A DNA stretch of 64,000 nucleotides, taken from JBFMCT01 sp046565765. GTDB lineage: Bacteria > Actinomycetota > Acidimicrobiia > Acidimicrobiales > AC-14. Each line of letters opens with the position of its first letter. The first letter of the stretch is position 1. The position numbers and the translations under genes were made by a program. Below are positions 7,682 to 15,793 of the stretch, one piece after another. The notes beneath the pieces were generated by a model. The model ran no database searches and was not told the DNA's origin. It was given only the letters and a program-made list of their open reading frames with translations. The stretch spans positions 62,001-126,000 of the forward strand of contig JBKHXX010000094.1 in the NCBI GenBank assembly GCA_046565765.1. The letters are read 5' to 3'.

Positions 7682-8266
7682 GTGAAGCGCAGCGCCCGAG
7701 CCCTTCTCGTCCCCATCGTCGCCGTCGCCCTGGCGCTCAGTCCCGCGACGGCGGCGGCCAGCGACTCCAACATCGTCCAGGCGGTCAACGAGGTCGACGG
7801 CGCGGCCGTGGTGGAGGCCAGCCTCCAGTACCGCATCGTGCCCAACGGCGTGGTGGACGAGGAGAACGCCGCCTACGCGCTGGCGTCCTGTGTCGACTGC
7901 CAGACGGTGGCGGCGGCCTTCCAGCTCGTGCTGGTGACCAGGGACGTGCGTGAGCTGGTACCGCACAACGAGGCCTTCGCGGCCAACGTGCTGTGCGCCG
8001 AGTGCCTCACGTGGGCCTCGGCCAAGCAGATCGTCATCGGCACGGGCGGGCCGGCCACCCTGACCGGCGAGGGCCACATCCGCATGCGGGCTCTGGAGAA
8101 CCGGATCGAGGCGCTGGAGTGGGTCCTTCCGGCGTTGACCCTGGAAGGCCTCAGGGCCGAGTTGGACGCCGCCTTCGCAGAGTTCCTGAGCATCGCCACC
8201 CAGGAGGTCCGCCGCATCGACGGTGGTCCCGAGGACGCCGAGGTCGTCGCCATCCGCGGCGCCTGA
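7682..8266 (+). CDS. Exported protein with two CxxC motifs, linked to the M50 protease
   Basis: 194 residues from GTG 7682, with ribosome binding site AAGGAG at 7667-7672. The N-terminus is a Sec signal peptide (LLVPIVAVALALSPATAAA, cleavage near residue 26). The mature part has a hydrophobic strand-rich core with CVDC and CAEC spaced ~38 residues apart, each followed by a similar stretch (QTVAAAFQLVL and LTWASAKQIVI). The C-terminus is helical and charged. The repeated CxxC units could bind a metal or be redox-active. I recall similar proteins next to actinobacterial M50 proteases. It closes the cluster that begins at 4883 and may act outside the cell on its products. Function unknown. Confidence 0.8.
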   Translation: MKRSARALLVPIVAVALALSPATAAASDSNIVQAVNEVDGAAVVEASLQYRIVPNGVVDEENAAYALASCVDCQTVAAAFQLVLVTRDVRELVPHNEAFAANVLCAECLTWASAKQIVIGTGGPATLTGEGHIRMRALENRIEALEWVLPALTLEGLRAELDAAFAEFLSIATQEVRRIDGGPEDAEVVAIRGA

Positions 8267-8415
8267 TTCCCCCTCTGCTTGCTACGGGGTCTCGCTCGGC
8301 CCTGGCCTGGAACGGTCCGTGCCGGGCGGCGAGAGCTGTTTCCTTCCCCGCTGGCAGCGCGTCCGGCGCCTCTCTAGCACCCTCGTAGACTTCCGTCCAC
8401 CGAGACGGAGGGCGC

Positions 8416-10335
8416 GTGACCGATCTAGCCGAGGACGAGGTGGAGGCTCGCATCGGCACCGACTCCGTCGCCCGTGCTGCCACCGCCCTGCTGGAGCGGC
8501 GGCTGTTCGCCGAGCTCGACCCCCACCGCGTGCTGCAGGTGGTCGCCGACGTGGCCCGTGAGGAGACGGGAGCGGAGGTCGCCTGGATCGCACCCGCCCT
8601 GGCTGACGACGACAGCGCTGCCGATCGGCCGGGGAGCCGGCTCACCGCCGTGCTGTGGGGCCCCGACGGGGCGGCGCTGGGCACGCTCGTGCTGGGCTCG
8701 GTCCGCACCGGCGCGTTCCACGCCGGCCACCGCCGCATCGCCGACGCGCTCGCCCGTCACGGGGCGGTCGCGCTGCACAACGCGCGGCTGCTGAGCGACG
8801 CCCAGGCGGCGGCCCGGCGGGAGCGGGGGCACGCCAAGGCCATGCGGGCGCTGGCCGAGACCGCCGTCCGCCTCAACGCGCCGTTGCCCATCGACGAGAT
8901 GCTCCGGGACGTGACCGACACGGCCCGCCGCATCGTGGGCGCCGACTACGCGGTCAGCACGCTCACCACCGGTATGGCGACGCCCATCGTGGCCACCGCC
9001 GAGGGGTTCGCGGGCGGGCTGCTCGCTGAGCCGTTCGCCGACGTACCACCCGCGATGGACGCCCTTCGGCACCCGCAGAGGCTGGCCGCTCCGCTGCGCG
9101 GCCCCGAGGGAGCCGACCTCGGTGTGCTCCAGGTGCTCGGGAAGGAGACCGGTGACTTCACCGACACCGACGAGGCCATCGTCGTGCAACTCGCCCAGCT
9201 GGCGGCGACGGCCATCGAGAAGGAGCGGTTGCTGGAGGCCCAGCTGCGGCTGGCCGGCACCCTCCAACGCAGCCTGCTGCCCGAGCGCCTTCCCGACGTC
9301 CCCGGAGTCGCGATGGCGGCCCGCTATTCACCCGGAGCGGCCGAGGTGGACGTGGGCGGCGACTGGTACGACGCCCTCAGCCTCCCCGACGGGGATCTCT
9401 TCCTCGTCATCGGCGACGTGGTGGGCAAGGGCGTCGAGGCGGCGGCCGCCATGGGCCAGCTCCGCCACTCCCTGCGGGCGTACGCCTTCGAGGGCTTCGA
9501 GCCGGCCGCCGCCCTGGAGCGGCTGAACATGCTGGTCAACACCCTCGGAGGCAGCGAGTTCGCCACCGTGGTCGCGGCCCGTCTCACCCCGTCCACCGGC
9601 AGGCTGCGCTACGCCAGCGCCGGCCATCCCCCGCCGCTGTTAATGACCGACGAGGGCGACGTCGAGTTCCTCGAGGGGGCGCAGTCCGTCCCGCTCGGGG
9701 CCCTTCCCCAGCCGGAGTGGGAGGAGGGTCGCCGGATGCTGGCCCCCGGCACGACGCTCGTCTTCTACACCGACGGCCTGGTCGAGAGCCGGTCGTTGCA
9801 CCTGGACATGGGCATGGCCCGCCTGGCCGACGCCGCAGCCGGTGGCGGTGAACTGGCCGACGTGGTCGACCGCCTGCTCGACCTGGCCCGCCTCGAGCAC
9901 CAGCGCGACGACTCGGCCGTGCTCGCCGTCCACATCGCCGGGTGCGTCGAGCAGTTCCGGGTGCGCCTCCCCGCCGAGTTCGCCTCGGTCGCCACCGTAC
10001 GCCAGCGCCTGCGGGCCTTTCTCACCGCCTGCGGCGTGGACGACCAGACGACCGACGAGGTGACGCTCGCCTGCTCCGAGGCCGCCGCCAACGCGGTCGA
10101 GCATCCGGTGGCACCCCGCCACCACAGCATCGAGGTCGAGGGATCGGTGGAGGACGACGTCATCCGGGTCACGGTGCGTGACTTCGGGCGGTGGCGCCCG
10201 CCGCCCACGGTGAGCGAGCGGGGCCGCGGCCTGGCCCTGATGGGGATGCTGATGGACGTGGAGGTGGCCGCGCTGGCGAGCGGGACGGAGGTGGTCCTGC
10301 GCCGCCAGCGGGACGGTCAGCGGGAGATGGGCTGA
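8416..10335 (+). CDS. PP2C (SpoIIE/RsbU-type) phosphatase with GAF domains and a fused HATPase
   Basis: 639 residues from GTG. Two GAF-like sensor regions (~15-125 and ~140-270) precede a PP2C domain (~285-490) with the metal motifs VGGDWYDA, VIGDVVGKG and DDSAVL. A C-terminal HATPase_c (RsbW/SpoIIAB-type, ~515-635) follows, with N-box EAAANAVEH and G-box RGRGLALMGML. The protein thus joins a phosphatase and a candidate kinase or anti-sigma activity in one chain. It should act on phospho-Ser of STAS antagonists, and a STAS gene follows 71 bases downstream. There are no membrane helices, so the sensing is cytoplasmic. The signal and target sigma factor are unknown. Confidence 0.87.
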   Translation: MTDLAEDEVEARIGTDSVARAATALLERRLFAELDPHRVLQVVADVAREETGAEVAWIAPALADDDSAADRPGSRLTAVLWGPDGAALGTLVLGSVRTGAFHAGHRRIADALARHGAVALHNARLLSDAQAAARRERGHAKAMRALAETAVRLNAPLPIDEMLRDVTDTARRIVGADYAVSTLTTGMATPIVATAEGFAGGLLAEPFADVPPAMDALRHPQRLAAPLRGPEGADLGVLQVLGKETGDFTDTDEAIVVQLAQLAATAIEKERLLEAQLRLAGTLQRSLLPERLPDVPGVAMAARYSPGAAEVDVGGDWYDALSLPDGDLFLVIGDVVGKGVEAAAAMGQLRHSLRAYAFEGFEPAAALERLNMLVNTLGGSEFATVVAARLTPSTGRLRYASAGHPPPLLMTDEGDVEFLEGAQSVPLGALPQPEWEEGRRMLAPGTTLVFYTDGLVESRSLHLDMGMARLADAAAGGGELADVVDRLLDLARLEHQRDDSAVLAVHIAGCVEQFRVRLPAEFASVATVRQRLRAFLTACGVDDQTTDEVTLACSEAAANAVEHPVAPRHHSIEVEGSVEDDVIRVTVRDFGRWRPPPTVSERGRGLALMGMLMDVEVAALASGTEVVLRRQRDGQREMG

Positions 10336-10406
10336 GGCCACCCCGCCTGAGGATGCAGCCCGCGCCGGGACCTCGTTATCCTCGCCGCGGCACAGTTGGG
10401 GGGGCG

Positions 10407-10772
10407 ATGCACGAGTTCACGGTCGAGGCACAGGCGCTGGGGCCCCACGCGATCGTCGTGGTCACCGGGGAGGTCGACGCCTATACCGCGCCCGCGCTGC
10501 GGGACAAGTTCCTGGAGTTGGTGAACGGCGGGGTCGACCGGCTGGTGGTGGACCTCAGAGGCGTGACCTTCATCGAGTCGGTCGGGCTGGGCACCCTCAT
10601 CGCCGCCCGGAAGCGGCTCCGCCGCTTCGACCGGAACCTGTGCCTCGTCCTCGACGAGGATCAGCGCAGCATCTACCGGACGTTCGAGATCACCGGGCTG
10701 ACCAAGGTCTTCCCGATCCACCCCAGCGTGGAGGCGGCGGTGGAGGACTGCCTGGACGAGTCCGCGGCCTGA
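10407..10772 (+). CDS. STAS-domain anti-sigma factor antagonist
   Basis: 121 residues from ATG 10407, in a single STAS domain. The phosphorylation loop reads VTFIESVGLG; Ser58 aligns with the phosphorylated Ser of RsbV/SpoIIAA, while the next residue is Val rather than Ser/Thr. When unphosphorylated it should bind and neutralise an HATPase anti-sigma factor. It is preceded by the PP2C phosphatase and faces an RsbW-like gene on the other strand, so all three parts of a partner switch lie together. The long frame upstream of 10407 is not coding; the ATG follows a G-rich stretch. Confidence 0.88.
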   Translation: MHEFTVEAQALGPHAIVVVTGEVDAYTAPALRDKFLELVNGGVDRLVVDLRGVTFIESVGLGTLIAARKRLRRFDRNLCLVLDEDQRSIYRTFEITGLTKVFPIHPSVEAAVEDCLDESAA

Positions 10773-10791
10773 GCCGACGGGCCCCCGCGGC

Positions 10792-11205
10792 TCAGCGGGC
10801 CCGCTCCGGCTGGCCCATCCGGCGCCGGCAGCGCACCGAGCGGAGGCTCTCGTCCGTCGTGGCGGTGACCTCGTCGCAGACCCGCTCCAGGATTTCCGTC
10901 CGGCAGCGGGTGTCGGAGCGGGAGCGGGCGAGATCGGCGACGCAGCCGTCCGGGGCCCGGCCGGTGGGCCCCGAGACCTCGAGGATCACGCTGCTGTCCT
11001 CGATCCACGCCCCCAGCCTGATCTGGCCGCCGCCACGGCGCTGCACCGCCTCGGTACACAGCTCGGTGCCGACGAGGAGGAGGTCCTGGCGGAGGATGGG
11101 GTCGTCGACCGACCCGTCCAGCCAGCGCCGGAGGCGAGCCCGGGCGACGGGCAGCTCGGGCACGCTCGCCGCGAACTCGAGCTGCAGCGGTGGTGGCCCC
11201 GGCAC
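10792..11205 (-). CDS. RsbW-like HATPase anti-sigma/serine kinase
   Basis: 137 residues in one HATPase_c_2 domain. The N-terminal part (LQLEFAASVPELPVARARLRRWL) is the usual opening of actinobacterial regulatory ATPases. The ATP motifs are weak: the N-box is LLVGTELCTEAVQ, where the expected Asn is replaced by Thr/Glu, and the G-box is not obvious near CRTEILERV. It may therefore bind partners without being an active kinase. It is convergent with the STAS gene, 19 bases apart. The cognate sigma factor is not evident here; the ECF factor at 12422 is of another class. Confidence 0.75.
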   Translation of the reverse strand: MPGPPPLQLEFAASVPELPVARARLRRWLDGSVDDPILRQDLLLVGTELCTEAVQRRGGGQIRLGAWIEDSSVILEVSGPTGRAPDGCVADLARSRSDTRCRTEILERVCDEVTATTDESLRSVRCRRRMGQPERAR

Positions 11206-11748
11206 CCCTCCTTCGTTCCCCGCCGGCCGGGTTCCATGCCTCGACCGCTCGGGGGGTTCAACGCGGCGCCCGGTGGGAGCGGCTGGGTGCCCCCACCGGG
11301 CGCCGCGATCGTGGCTCTACGAACTCGGCCGGGCGCGTGCACCCGTCCCGTCGGAGCGGCGTCCGGTCAGCATATCCGCAGAGTCATACGCGTCAATTCG
11401 TCGGTTGATCCTTGAATCAATCGGTCGGGCGCAGCCCGGAAGCGGTCCGATATTAGGTGCAGCGTTTCCAGCGGGAGTCGGAACTCTTTCGTGTGCCTGA
11501 CGCGGCGCGCGTGCCCGTTCGGGCCCATTCCTACCTGCGCATATGCGCGTCGAAAGAACAGTCTTGGCTTGGCCGCCCACAGTCACCGCATTATGACGGG
11601 TGGCGGAATCAGACGCAAGACAGTCCGCACAATTGAACAGGAATCGACATCGAAAAGGAAACTGAGAAAGAATCGCCCGGGACTGGACATTAGGAGTGGA
11701 CGGGCCGGTGCGGGTGGAAGCACGCGTCCCGCGGGACGGAGGAGGGAC
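11206..11748. other. 543-base non-coding region with AT-richer patch
   Basis: This divergent intergenic region separates the RsbW-like gene from the I36 inhibitor gene. No frame in it has a recognisable protein. It contains a perfect 16-base inverted repeat (11262-11307), a short TTGAT-N6-ATCAA dyad at 11405-11420 and, from ~11370 to ~11700, sequence clearly less GC-rich than the rest of the window. That pattern suits promoters or operators for both flanking genes; no single promoter stands out. Confidence 0.5.
11262..11307. repeat. Perfect 16-base inverted repeat (hairpin)
   Basis: The arms CGCGGCGCCCGGTGGG (11262-11277) and their exact complement (11292-11307) enclose a 14-base loop. There is no T-run on either side, and no gene ends nearby. 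It is therefore unlikely to be a simple terminator; a 5' leader structure for the minus-strand gene or a protein-binding dyad are possible. Confidence 0.7.
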
Positions 11749-12336
11749 GTGACCGGGATGCGAAGGATCGGCGCGCTGTGCGCAGCGGTCGGCCTGGTGG
11801 TGCTGGCGGCGGCGACCCCGACGGGAGCCCAGGAGGGCGACGCAGCAGTGGCCCGACCGGCTCCGGAGCCGGGATCGGCCCGTTTCGAGGGGCGGCAGAT
11901 CGACCTGCGGGCGGGCTGGGGCGCGGCCCGGGCGTGCATGGTGTGGAACGAGGCGGCAGTCGTGGAGTGCTTCCGTACTCCTGAGGAGATGTCGGCGCGG
12001 GAGGAGGCGCTCGCCGCCCGGGGCGGCCGGCGGACCGGCGACTCGGTGACGGCCTCCTCGACGTGGTCGTGCTCCAGCCCGCTGCGGCTCTATGAGCACG
12101 GCTACTACGGAGGCCGCCAGCTCTCGTTCTGGGACGCCGGCTTCTGGCAGAACCTCGGCGACTGGGGGTTCAACGACGCCGTCTCCTCGTACCGGGTCGG
12201 GTCCTGCCACGCCTGGATGGCCGAGCACTCGTGGGGCGGCGGCGAGTGGTACCCCGGCAACACCAGCCCTTGGGTCAACTCGCCGACGATGTGGTCGGGG
12301 TGGAACGACAGGATCTCGTCCATCTACAACGCGTAG
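11749..12336 (+). CDS. Secreted peptidase inhibitor I36-like (beta/gamma-crystallin fold) protein
   Basis: 195 residues from GTG 11749, or 192 from ATG 11758; ribosome binding site ACGGAGG lies at 11736-11742. A Sec signal peptide (IGALCAAVGLVVLAAATPTGAQ) is followed by a linker and then, from about residue 105, a crystallin-like domain. That domain contains LRLYEHGYYGGRQLSFWDAG, WNDRISSIYNA and two Cys. It resembles the inhibitor I36 family, whose type member is the Streptomyces metalloproteinase inhibitor SMPI. Such proteins inhibit thermolysin-like proteases or act as wall-associated crystallin-fold proteins, and the actual target here is unknown. The gene stands alone, behind an AT-rich upstream region. 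Confidence 0.75.
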   Translation: MTGMRRIGALCAAVGLVVLAAATPTGAQEGDAAVARPAPEPGSARFEGRQIDLRAGWGAARACMVWNEAAVVECFRTPEEMSAREEALAARGGRRTGDSVTASSTWSCSSPLRLYEHGYYGGRQLSFWDAGFWQNLGDWGFNDAVSSYRVGSCHAWMAEHSWGGGEWYPGNTSPWVNSPTMWSGWNDRISSIYNA

Positions 12337-12421
12337 CCGGTTGGCCCGTCGGGGGTCCCGGTCGGGCCGGCCCCCAGCCCCGGGGGCTGGAGGCGGGTCC
12401 CGGCAGGTCCAGCAATTCGAG

Positions 12422-12955
12422 ATGCACTACCGCGCCCACCGGGGAGCGGTGCTGGCCTACCTCCTCCGCCGCTGCCCCTCGGCGGCCGACGCCCACGACG
12501 CGCTGGCGGAGACGTTCCTCGTGGCCTGGCGCCGGCCGGAGCAGGTGCCCGACGGCGACGCCGCGGTCCGGCTCTGGCTGTACGGGGTGGCGCGGCGGGT
12601 GTTGGCCAACCAGCGCCGCGCCGAGCGACGACGGCGCCGGCTCAGCGAGCGCCTGCAGGCCCACCCGGGGGACGAGCTGGTTCCCGGCCCGGACGAGGCG
12701 GGCACCGAACGGGAAGTGCTCCGGGTGCTGTCCCGCCTGGGCGAGCGGGACCGGGAGATCCTGCTGCTGTCGGCGTGGGAGGGGCTTTCGCACGCCGAGA
12801 TCGCGGCCGTCCTGGGCTGTTCCGAGAACGCGTCGGCCGTCCGCCTCCATCGGGCCCGGGCCCGGCTCCGGGAGGCGTACGCGAAAGAGCGGGGGGCTCG
12901 CGGGACATCACGTGGGGAGTACGGCGAACGCGATTCCGGGAAGGCGGTGCCGTGA
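12422..12955 (+). CDS. ECF-type sigma-70 factor
   Basis: 177 residues from ATG 12422. Region 2 runs from MHYRAHRGAVLAYLLRR to LYGVARRVLANQRR, and region 4 is LGERDREILLLSAWEGLSHAEIAAVLGCSENASAVRLHRARARLREAY. The frame is open back to a TTG at 12341, and homologues usually carry a few residues before this Met (QQFE), so the true start may be slightly upstream. Its GTGA overlap with the next gene, which encodes a single-helix membrane protein, is the usual sigma/anti-sigma layout. The regulon cannot be told from the sequence. Confidence 0.85.
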   Translation: MHYRAHRGAVLAYLLRRCPSAADAHDALAETFLVAWRRPEQVPDGDAAVRLWLYGVARRVLANQRRAERRRRRLSERLQAHPGDELVPGPDEAGTEREVLRVLSRLGERDREILLLSAWEGLSHAEIAAVLGCSENASAVRLHRARARLREAYAKERGARGTSRGEYGERDSGKAVP

Positions 12956-13668
12956 GCGAGGACCATGCCTTCGAGGCCCTGCGGCGGGCCAACCCCGTGC
13001 CGTTGGTGGAGGCCGGGCCCCCGCCCGGCCTCGTGCCCGACGACGTCTTCCACCGGATCGTCGCCGGTGAAGCCGGTGGAGCCGTCTCCCGCCGGCGCAC
13101 GCGGGTCGCCTTCGTCGCGGTGGCGATGGTGGCCACCGTGACCGCGGGATGGACGGTGCTCGCCGGGCCCGACGAGCCCACCAACCGCCTGACCGTCGGC
13201 TGTTACGCGACGGTCGACGCGGGCGGACGGGTCGAGGTCGTCGTCCGGGACGGCAGGACTCCCGAGGAGATCTGCGCGCGGCTGTGGCGAGAAGGGGTGT
13301 TCGGCGGGGCGGCGGTCCCCCCGCTGGCGGCGTGCGTGCTGGCCTCGGGCGCCATCGGCGTCTTCCCGGGAACGGGCCCGGGCGTCTGCGCCGCCGTCCA
13401 AGGGGCGCCGGCACAGGAGCCGGATGCGGCGGGCGGGCCCGATCCCGTCGCCCTCCGCCTGTCGTTGCTCGAGGCCCTGCACGCGGAGGGGTGCGTCAGG
13501 CCGGAACGGGCCGTCGACCTGATTCGCCGGGCCCTGGCCGACGGCGGGTACCAGGGCTGGACGGTCGAGGTGGCGGGGACGCCCGGGCCGGACCGGCCGT
13601 GCGCCACCCTGGGCTTCGACGTGCCCGGCGCCCGGGTGGTGGTCGTCCCCGGTCCTCGGGCGCCCTGA
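12952..13668 (+). CDS. Single-pass membrane protein, putative anti-sigma partner
   Basis: 238 residues from GTG 12952, overlapping the sigma-factor stop by 4 bases. The first ~48 residues are cytoplasmic and charged. One membrane helix lies at ~50-70 (VAFVAVAMVATVTAGWTVLAG). The outer ~165 residues contain five Cys (CYATV, EEICARL, AACVLA, GVCAAV and others) and end VVVVPGPRAP. There is no zinc-finger HxxxCxxC motif, so it is not a classic ZAS anti-sigma factor. Position suggests it controls or reports to the ECF factor. The domain is not recognised. Confidence 0.65.
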   Translation: MSEDHAFEALRRANPVPLVEAGPPPGLVPDDVFHRIVAGEAGGAVSRRRTRVAFVAVAMVATVTAGWTVLAGPDEPTNRLTVGCYATVDAGGRVEVVVRDGRTPEEICARLWREGVFGGAAVPPLAACVLASGAIGVFPGTGPGVCAAVQGAPAQEPDAAGGPDPVALRLSLLEALHAEGCVRPERAVDLIRRALADGGYQGWTVEVAGTPGPDRPCATLGFDVPGARVVVVPGPRAP

Positions 13669-13817
13669 CCGGCCCGGGACAGGGGCCCGGCTCGTCTCGG
13701 GGTAGGGGTCAGGGGAATCCCTGATTGTGGGGGCACCGGCCGGCGACGGACGATAGGACGGAAGTGGGCGCACCGTCGTCGCGCGTCGCCCGCCTCGCAC
13801 TCGTCTAAGGAGACCCC

Positions 13818-15722
13818 ATGGCGCGCAAGAACAAGACGACTCCCGGCGGGCCCACGCCGACTCCCGACCTCGAGGACAAGAACAAGCTGCGTCGCCGGGG
13901 CCTGATCCTGGCCATCGCCGCCCTCCCGGTGCTGGCCCTCTTCTACGCGACCCTCCTCTACTGGTCGAACCCCCGGTCGGAGGGCACCCAGCTGCGGATC
14001 GACCAGTTCACGACGCTCCTTCGCCAGGGCCGGATCCAGACGGCCACCATCATGGAGACGGACAACCGGATCAGCGGCCGGTACGACCGAGGCCAGTACT
14101 GGGTGGCGGTGGGCAACCGCGAGACGATCTTCTCCCGGCTGACCTCGGCCATGGAGGACGCGGGCGTCGCCTACAAGGTCCAGCAGCAGCCGCTGAAGAA
14201 CCTGATCGTGCCGGCGTCGATGATCCTGCCCGCTCTGATCATCATCGACGGCCTCTTCATCCTGTTCCTGCTCATGCGACCGGGATCGGGAGGAGCCGAC
14301 GCCATGGGCTTCGGCAAGTCGAAGGCCAAGCGGGTGGCCGTGGGCGAGTCGAAGATCACCTTCGCCGACGTGGCCGGGGTGGACGAGGCCATCGAGGAGC
14401 TGGCCGAGGTCCGCGACTACCTGGGCAGCCCCGAGAAGTTCCTGGCCATGGGGGCCGCCGTCCCCAAGGGCATCCTGCTGACCGGCCCTCCGGGCTGCGG
14501 CAAGACGCTGCTGGCCCGGGCCCTGGCGGGCGAGGCCAACGTGCCCTTCTTCTCGATCTCCGGTTCCGACTTCGTCGAGATCTTCGTGGGTGTGGGCGCC
14601 GCCCGTATCCGCGACTTCTTCGCCGTGGCCAAGACGGCCGCCCCCTGCATCGTGTTCATCGACGAGCTCGACGCCGTGGGCCGGGCCCGTACCGCCATGG
14701 CGGTGGGCGGCCAGGACGAGCGCGAGGCCACCCTGAACCAGCTGCTCGTCGAGATGGACGGCTTCGACGCCGGCAGCGGCGTGGTGGTGCTGGCCGCCAC
14801 CAACCGTCCCGACATCCTCGACACCGCCCTCCTCCGGCCGGGCCGGTTCGACCGCCGGGTGGGGGTCGACCGGGCCGACGCCCGTGGCCGCGAGGCGATC
14901 CTCAAGATCCACTCCCGGGGCAAGCCGATGGCCGAGGACGTCGACCTGACCGCCGTGGCCAAGCGCACCGTCGGCTTCAGCGGCGCCGACCTGGCCAACG
15001 TGGTCAACGAGGCCGCCCTGCTCGCCGCCCGCCGGGGGATCCCCCAGATCACGTCCCGCCTGCTCATCGAGGCCATCGAGCGGGTCGTCGCCGGTCCCGA
15101 GAAGAAGAGCCGCATCCTGTCCCCCCAGGACCGGTCCCGCATCGCCCACCACGAGGCCGGCCACGCCGTCGTGTCGACCGCCCTGCCCGGCACCGACCGG
15201 GTCGGCAAGCTCTCCATCGTGGCCCGGGGCCACGCCGGCGGGTTCACCTGGATGGTCCCCGAGGGCGACCAGGTCACCGTCACCCGCTCGCAGCTCCTCG
15301 ACCGCATCGCCGCCCTGTTGGGGGGCCGGGCGGCCGAGCGCCTGGCCACCGGCGAGGTGTCCTCGGGGGCGACGTCCGACCTCGAGCACGCCGTCCAGCT
15401 GGCCAGGCGGATGATCGCCGACTTCGGCATGTCCAAGTCGATGGGCCCCTTCATCGTCAAGCCCTTCATGGACGGCTTCCAGGGCCAGGTCGGCCTGGGC
15501 TACTCCGAGCGGGTCGCGTCCGAGATCGACGCCGAGATCCAGGCCATCCTGGCCCAGGCCGAGGACCGGGCCCGCCAGGCGCTGGAGATCAACAAGGCCG
15601 CCTTCGAACGGCTGGCGCGGACCCTGATCGAGGTCGAGACCCTCGAGGACGAAGCCCTGGACGAGCTGCTCCTTCCGATCCAGTCCATCGGCGAGCGGGA
15701 GTCGGCGGGCGCCCGGGTATAG
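13818..15722 (+). CDS. ftsH: ATP-dependent zinc metalloprotease FtsH
   Basis: 634 residues. There are two N-terminal membrane helices (~29-50 and ~131-153) around a small outer domain. The AAA module has Walker A GPPGCGKT (223-230), Walker B IVFIDELDAVG and the second region of homology LLRPGRFDRRV. The M41 protease follows, with zinc motif HEAGH (445-449) and distal Asp in SGATSDLEHA. It degrades membrane and short-lived cytosolic proteins. The pore-loop neighbourhood VGVGAARIRDFF differs slightly from the usual VGVGASRVRDLF. A ribosome binding site AAGGAGA precedes the ATG. A strong hairpin follows the stop. A second FtsH elsewhere is possible, so whether this is the housekeeping copy is not certain. 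Confidence 0.95.
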   Translation: MARKNKTTPGGPTPTPDLEDKNKLRRRGLILAIAALPVLALFYATLLYWSNPRSEGTQLRIDQFTTLLRQGRIQTATIMETDNRISGRYDRGQYWVAVGNRETIFSRLTSAMEDAGVAYKVQQQPLKNLIVPASMILPALIIIDGLFILFLLMRPGSGGADAMGFGKSKAKRVAVGESKITFADVAGVDEAIEELAEVRDYLGSPEKFLAMGAAVPKGILLTGPPGCGKTLLARALAGEANVPFFSISGSDFVEIFVGVGAARIRDFFAVAKTAAPCIVFIDELDAVGRARTAMAVGGQDEREATLNQLLVEMDGFDAGSGVVVLAATNRPDILDTALLRPGRFDRRVGVDRADARGREAILKIHSRGKPMAEDVDLTAVAKRTVGFSGADLANVVNEAALLAARRGIPQITSRLLIEAIERVVAGPEKKSRILSPQDRSRIAHHEAGHAVVSTALPGTDRVGKLSIVARGHAGGFTWMVPEGDQVTVTRSQLLDRIAALLGGRAAERLATGEVSSGATSDLEHAVQLARRMIADFGMSKSMGPFIVKPFMDGFQGQVGLGYSERVASEIDAEIQAILAQAEDRARQALEINKAAFERLARTLIEVETLEDEALDELLLPIQSIGERESAGARV

Positions 15723-15745
15723 GTCACCCACCGCAGAGCGTGCCT

Positions 15746-15772
15746 GAGGCGCCGGTCTCCGACCGGCGCCTC
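15746..15772 (+). terminator. Hairpin after ftsH
   Basis: Perfect 12-base arms GAGGCGCCGGTC and GACCGGCGCCTC with a 3-base loop, 24 bases after the ftsH stop. No T-run follows, as is common for actinobacterial terminators. Its position also argues against translation of cobT from the upstream GTG at 15740. Confidence 0.75.
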
Positions 15773-15793
15773 GCCGCGTGGGAGGGTGGTGAG

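Noticed and set aside
13203..15731. Long minus-strand frame (842 codons) opposite ftsH, and similar ones at 5758-7845 and 15724-17211.
   Set aside because: They mirror the codon bias of strong genes on the other strand in very GC-rich DNA and show no domain; ftsH, the M50 protease and cobT are clearly the real genes.
15740..15793. Longer CobT start at GTG 15740.
   Set aside because: The extra codons consist of the perfect hairpin after ftsH, and GTG 15794 has a well-placed GGAGGG.
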